A DNA stretch of 17,028 nt from Thermomicrobiaceae bacterium. GTDB lineage: Bacteria > Chloroflexota > Chloroflexia > Thermomicrobiales > Thermomicrobiaceae. Where the stretch lies: NCBI GenBank assembly GCA_025966355.1, contig JAICWZ010000003.1, positions 1 through 17,028 on the forward strand, in the 5' to 3' direction. Below the pieces are notes generated by a model. That model was not told the origin of the DNA. It worked only from the letters and a program-made list of their open reading frames with translations, and ran no database searches. Position numbers and translations under genes: made by a program. This document shows, in pieces, positions 14,845-17,028 of this stretch. Every line of letters starts with the position of its first letter. Position 1 is the first letter of the stretch.

Positions 14845-15468
14845 CTACTTCATGACCGGCGGCCGATAGTCGTACTCCATACGCCGCGCCGTCCATTCGG
14901 CGGCACCGGCGCCATGCAAGCGCGCCACGACATGCAGCGCCATATCGATCCCGGCCGAAACACCGGCCGAGGTGATGACGCTCCCCTCATCGACCACGCG
15001 CTCGTCCGTCAGCATCGTGACGCCCGGGTAGTTCTCGCGCATCCAGTCGACGCTCGCCCAGTGCGTCGTCGCGCGCTTGCCATCGAGAATGCCGCGCTCG
15101 GCAAGCAGGAAGGCGCCGGTGCAGACGCTCGTCGTCAGCTCGATCGCCTGCCGCTGGGCGGCGATCCAGTCGAGCAGGCGTGCATTGAGCCGCTGCGAGC
15201 GCGTCCCCTGCCCGCCCGGTACGACGAGGATATCGAGCGGCGGATGATCGTCGATCGTGTGATGCGGCTGCACCAGCAGCCCGCCGACGCATGTGATCAG
15301 GCGGTTCTCTTCGGCGATCGTCACGACCTTGAAGAGCGGTGCATCGGTGTTGGTCGAACCATCCGGTCGCGCCGTCGCCAGCACCTCGAACGGCCCGCAG
15401 AAATCGAGCACTTCGACATCATCGAAAATCAGGATACCGACGGTTCGCTGCGCGGGTGTTGCGGTCAC
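14845..15468 (-). CDS. DJ-1/PfpI-family protein (isonitrile hydratase/AraC-N-terminal type)
   Basis: A 207-residue class I glutamine-amidotransferase-like protein. The nucleophile elbow is C116 in TTSVCTGAFLLAERG, followed by GILDGKRATTHW, a pairing typical of the isonitrile hydratase and AraC-type DJ-1 subgroup. The N-terminal strand and acid-rich loop are VGILIFDDVEVLDFCGPFEV, and PLDILVVPGGQGTR forms the next turn. No helix-turn-helix domain follows, so it is the stand-alone enzyme form and not a transcription factor. The activity is uncertain: isonitrile hydratase, glyoxalase/deglycase-like, or stress-related. GTG at 15468 is backed by GGGAGG five bases upstream. It sits between the aminotransferase (93-base gap) and the GIDE gene on the same strand. 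Confidence 0.9.
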   Translation of the reverse strand: MTATPAQRTVGILIFDDVEVLDFCGPFEVLATARPDGSTNTDAPLFKVVTIAEENRLITCVGGLLVQPHHTIDDHPPLDILVVPGGQGTRSQRLNARLLDWIAAQRQAIELTTSVCTGAFLLAERGILDGKRATTHWASVDWMRENYPGVTMLTDERVVDEGSVITSAGVSAGIDMALHVVARLHGAGAAEWTARRMEYDYRPPVMK

Positions 15469-15561
15469 GCGTGCCTCCCAAATACCACGTTCATTCGCTG
15501 CGCGGTTTCGCTCGCAGCATGATAGCGATCTGGAGGCGCGTTCGCCAGCGCTCCCGGGTTG

Positions 15562-16749
15562 TCAGCTGCGCCGTTTCGGGCGCAGCACCGGGAGGGCGGC
15601 CAGGCGTTCGGCGGCGGCGGCGATGGTTTCGGGGCGTTTGGCGAAGCAGAAGCGGGCGAGGAGGGGAGCGGTGGTCGGGTCGGCGTAGAAGGCGGAGGGT
15701 GGGATGGCGGCGACGCCGATTTCGCTGGTTAAGTAGCGGCAGAAGGCGACATCGTCGTCGAAGCCGAGGCCGCTGACATCGGCCATCAGGTAGTAGCTGC
15801 CGGAGACGGGCAGCACCGGCAGGTCGGCCGCTTCCAGCGCGGTGCGCAGCTGGTTGCGCAGGGCGGTGTAGTTCGCCCGCAAGGCATCGTAGTAGCCCTG
15901 CGCTTCGGCCTGCTCCATAGCGACGGCCATCGCCTCCTGAAAGGGCGTCGCCGTGGCGAAGACGTTGAACTGATGGATGCCGCGCAGCGCCGCCGAGAGA
16001 TCGGCCGGGCCGATGACGAAGCCGATCTTCCAGCCGGTCATCGAAAACGTCTTGCCGGTGCTGTTGAGCGTCAGCGTCCGTTCCCACATGCCGGGCAGGA
16101 GCGCGATCGGCGTATGCACGGCGCCGTCGTAGGTGATGCGATCGTAGACCTCGTCGGTGATGACGATCAGATCGTGCTCAATGGCGAGTAGGGCGATCGA
16201 TTCCAGTTCGGCGCGGCTGAACATCTTACCGGTCGGGTTGTGCGGCGTGTTGATGACAATGGCGCGCGTGCGCTCGCCAATCGCCCGGCGCAGTTCGTTA
16301 AGACTGAACGACCAGTCCGGCGGGCTGAGCCGCACCGGACGCGGCACACCACCGGCGAAGATGATCTGCGCCGGGTAAGCGTCGTAGAACGGCTCGAAGA
16401 GGATCACTTCGTCGCCGGGGTCGAGCAGTGCCAGCATGGCAACCTGCATCGCTTCGGTGGCGCCGGTCGTGACGGTCACCTCGGCGTCGGAGTCAACTTC
16501 ACGGCCATACGTCTGCTCGAACCCGGCGGCGATCGCCTGACGCAGGCGCGGCGTGCCGTGGCTCGGCGCGTACTGGTTCAGGTCGGCGCGAATCGCGGTG
16601 ACGGCCGCTTCCTTGACAACGTCGGGACCGGGAAAATCAGGAAAACCCTGGCCGAGGTTGATCGCGCCATGCTCGACGGCCAGACGGCTCATCTCGGTAA
16701 AGACCGAGGTACCGAAACCATCCAGCCGCTTTGCCACGCCGCGAGCCAT
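15562..16749 (-). CDS. Class I/II PLP-dependent aminotransferase (kynurenine/methionine aminotransferase type)
   Basis: A 395-residue fold-type I aminotransferase that moves an amino group from an amino acid to a 2-oxo acid in the cytosol. The opening INLGQGFPDFPGPDVVKEAA is characteristic of the kynurenine/glutamine transaminase K and YbdL-type subgroup. The PLP contacts are visible: TTGATEAMQ, NTPHNPTGKMF, DEVYDRITYD, the Schiff-base lysine K233 in NSTGKTFSMTGWKIGF, and the C-terminal substrate Arg in ARFCFAKRPE. ATG at 16749 is chosen because GGGAGG stands about six bases upstream and the family N-terminus aligns there. A longer frame to 16866 has no ribosome site and runs into the repeat. 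Substrate choice (Met, Gln, Kyn or aromatic) cannot be read. A perfect 8-bp stem (15565-15586) lies in its last codons. Confidence 0.93.
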   Translation of the reverse strand: MARGVAKRLDGFGTSVFTEMSRLAVEHGAINLGQGFPDFPGPDVVKEAAVTAIRADLNQYAPSHGTPRLRQAIAAGFEQTYGREVDSDAEVTVTTGATEAMQVAMLALLDPGDEVILFEPFYDAYPAQIIFAGGVPRPVRLSPPDWSFSLNELRRAIGERTRAIVINTPHNPTGKMFSRAELESIALLAIEHDLIVITDEVYDRITYDGAVHTPIALLPGMWERTLTLNSTGKTFSMTGWKIGFVIGPADLSAALRGIHQFNVFATATPFQEAMAVAMEQAEAQGYYDALRANYTALRNQLRTALEAADLPVLPVSGSYYLMADVSGLGFDDDVAFCRYLTSEIGVAAIPPSAFYADPTTAPLLARFCFAKRPETIAAAAERLAALPVLRPKRRS

Positions 16750-16853
16750 CAGGCTGCCTCCCTCATTGGTGTGATCGATAACCGATTCGGCGGTCGACGC
16801 CCGCATGGAGAACGTTGGTGGCGTACCGATGACCGAATCGCCGGGCTCCGTTT

Positions 16854-16978
16854 GCCCTGGGTTCAAAACCCAGGGCTACGTAGACGAAGTCCCTTCGGGA
16901 CTGAGGAGGAATGCAAATGTTATCTCTAGTCCCGTTAGGGACTTCGTCTACGTAGCCCGATGGATTTATCCTCGGGCG
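16854..16978. repeat. REPIN/MITE-like palindromic element, copy B
   Basis: Two inverted units. In the left unit, hairpin 1 is GCCCTGGGTT-CAA-AACCCAGGGC (16854-16876, perfect), then the linker, then hairpin 2 AGTCCC-TTC-GGGACT (16888-16902). In the right unit, hairpin 2 is AGTCCC-GTTA-GGGACT (16928-16943), then the linker, then hairpin 1 ending CCTCGGGCG (16978). The 18 bases CTACGTAGACGAAGTCCC (16876-16893) recur exactly, inverted, at 16938-16955. It shares perfect 21- and 26-base stretches with copy A near 5744 and 5814. It lies 105 bases upstream of the aminotransferase start. The last 50 bases of the window, beyond it, show nothing recognisable. Confidence 0.88.
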
Positions 16979-17028
16979 ATGGCCGGGAAGATGCGACTCC
17001 CTCGGCGCGCCGTGTCCTACACCCGCAC

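Noticed and set aside
13917..14855. Plus-strand open frame running through the palindrome and over the GIDE gene
   Set aside because: It crosses a repeat and is antisense to a gene with two membrane helices and a recognisable domain.
15481..15586. Terminator between the aminotransferase and DJ-1 family genes
   Set aside because: The 8-bp stem lies in the last codons of the aminotransferase and is not followed by a T-run on the minus strand, so read-through is more likely.
15491..16087. Second minus-strand frame overlapping the aminotransferase, suggesting a frameshift
   Set aside because: The aminotransferase frame is continuous and complete through its C-terminal motifs, so no frameshift is needed.

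Overview
The window is high-GC bacterial chromosome with compact gene spacing, frequent GTG/TTG starts supported by clear Shine-Dalgarno sequences, and repeat-filled gaps between convergent genes. The protein content (GluRS, RNase III, class I PRPP synthetase, a class B PBP with an NTF2-like domain) fits a free-living bacterium. My best guess is Chloroflexota, possibly Thermomicrobia-like. That is an inference from general sequence style, not from a marker gene. No tRNA, rRNA, CRISPR array, transposase or phage gene was seen.

Layout. (1) Positions 2-5623, + strand: a peptide-uptake and breakdown cluster. It holds the C-terminus of a family 5 substrate-binding protein, two DppB/DppC-type permeases, a divergent gamma-glutamyltransferase-family Ntn hydrolase and, after a hairpin-rich 267-base gap, a DAO-family FAD oxidoreductase. 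Together these suggest import of a peptide or amino-acid conjugate, hydrolysis and oxidative deamination. The ABC ATPases are not in the window. (2) 5624-5935: a gap between convergent genes filled by a nested repeat. (3) 5936-7429, - strand: gltX. (4) 7635-9088, + strand: a small unknown protein, a PIG-L type deacetylase and a second small unknown protein. The first two have their own candidate promoters. (5) 9173-13747, + strand: an unknown 143-aa protein with a TATAAT box upstream, then rnc and prs (17-base overlap), then a class B penicillin-binding protein. This may be one transcription unit. (6) 13748-14045: a gap between convergent genes holding a ~236-bp imperfect palindrome with a terminator-like right end. 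(7) 16749 down to 14046, - strand: class I/II aminotransferase, DJ-1/PfpI-family protein and a GIDE-domain membrane protein, closely spaced and probably co-transcribed. (8) 16854-16978: a second copy of the repeat inside region 2.

The most distinctive non-coding signal is a repeat family found at 5723-5839 and 16854-16978. Each copy is two inverted units, and each unit is two small hairpins joined by a conserved linker. This architecture resembles REPIN/MITE elements. The most distinctive protein observation is that RNase III has Gly where the family normally has a metal-binding Asp. I did not find a convincing new defence or biosynthetic system; most of the window is ordinary metabolism and housekeeping.
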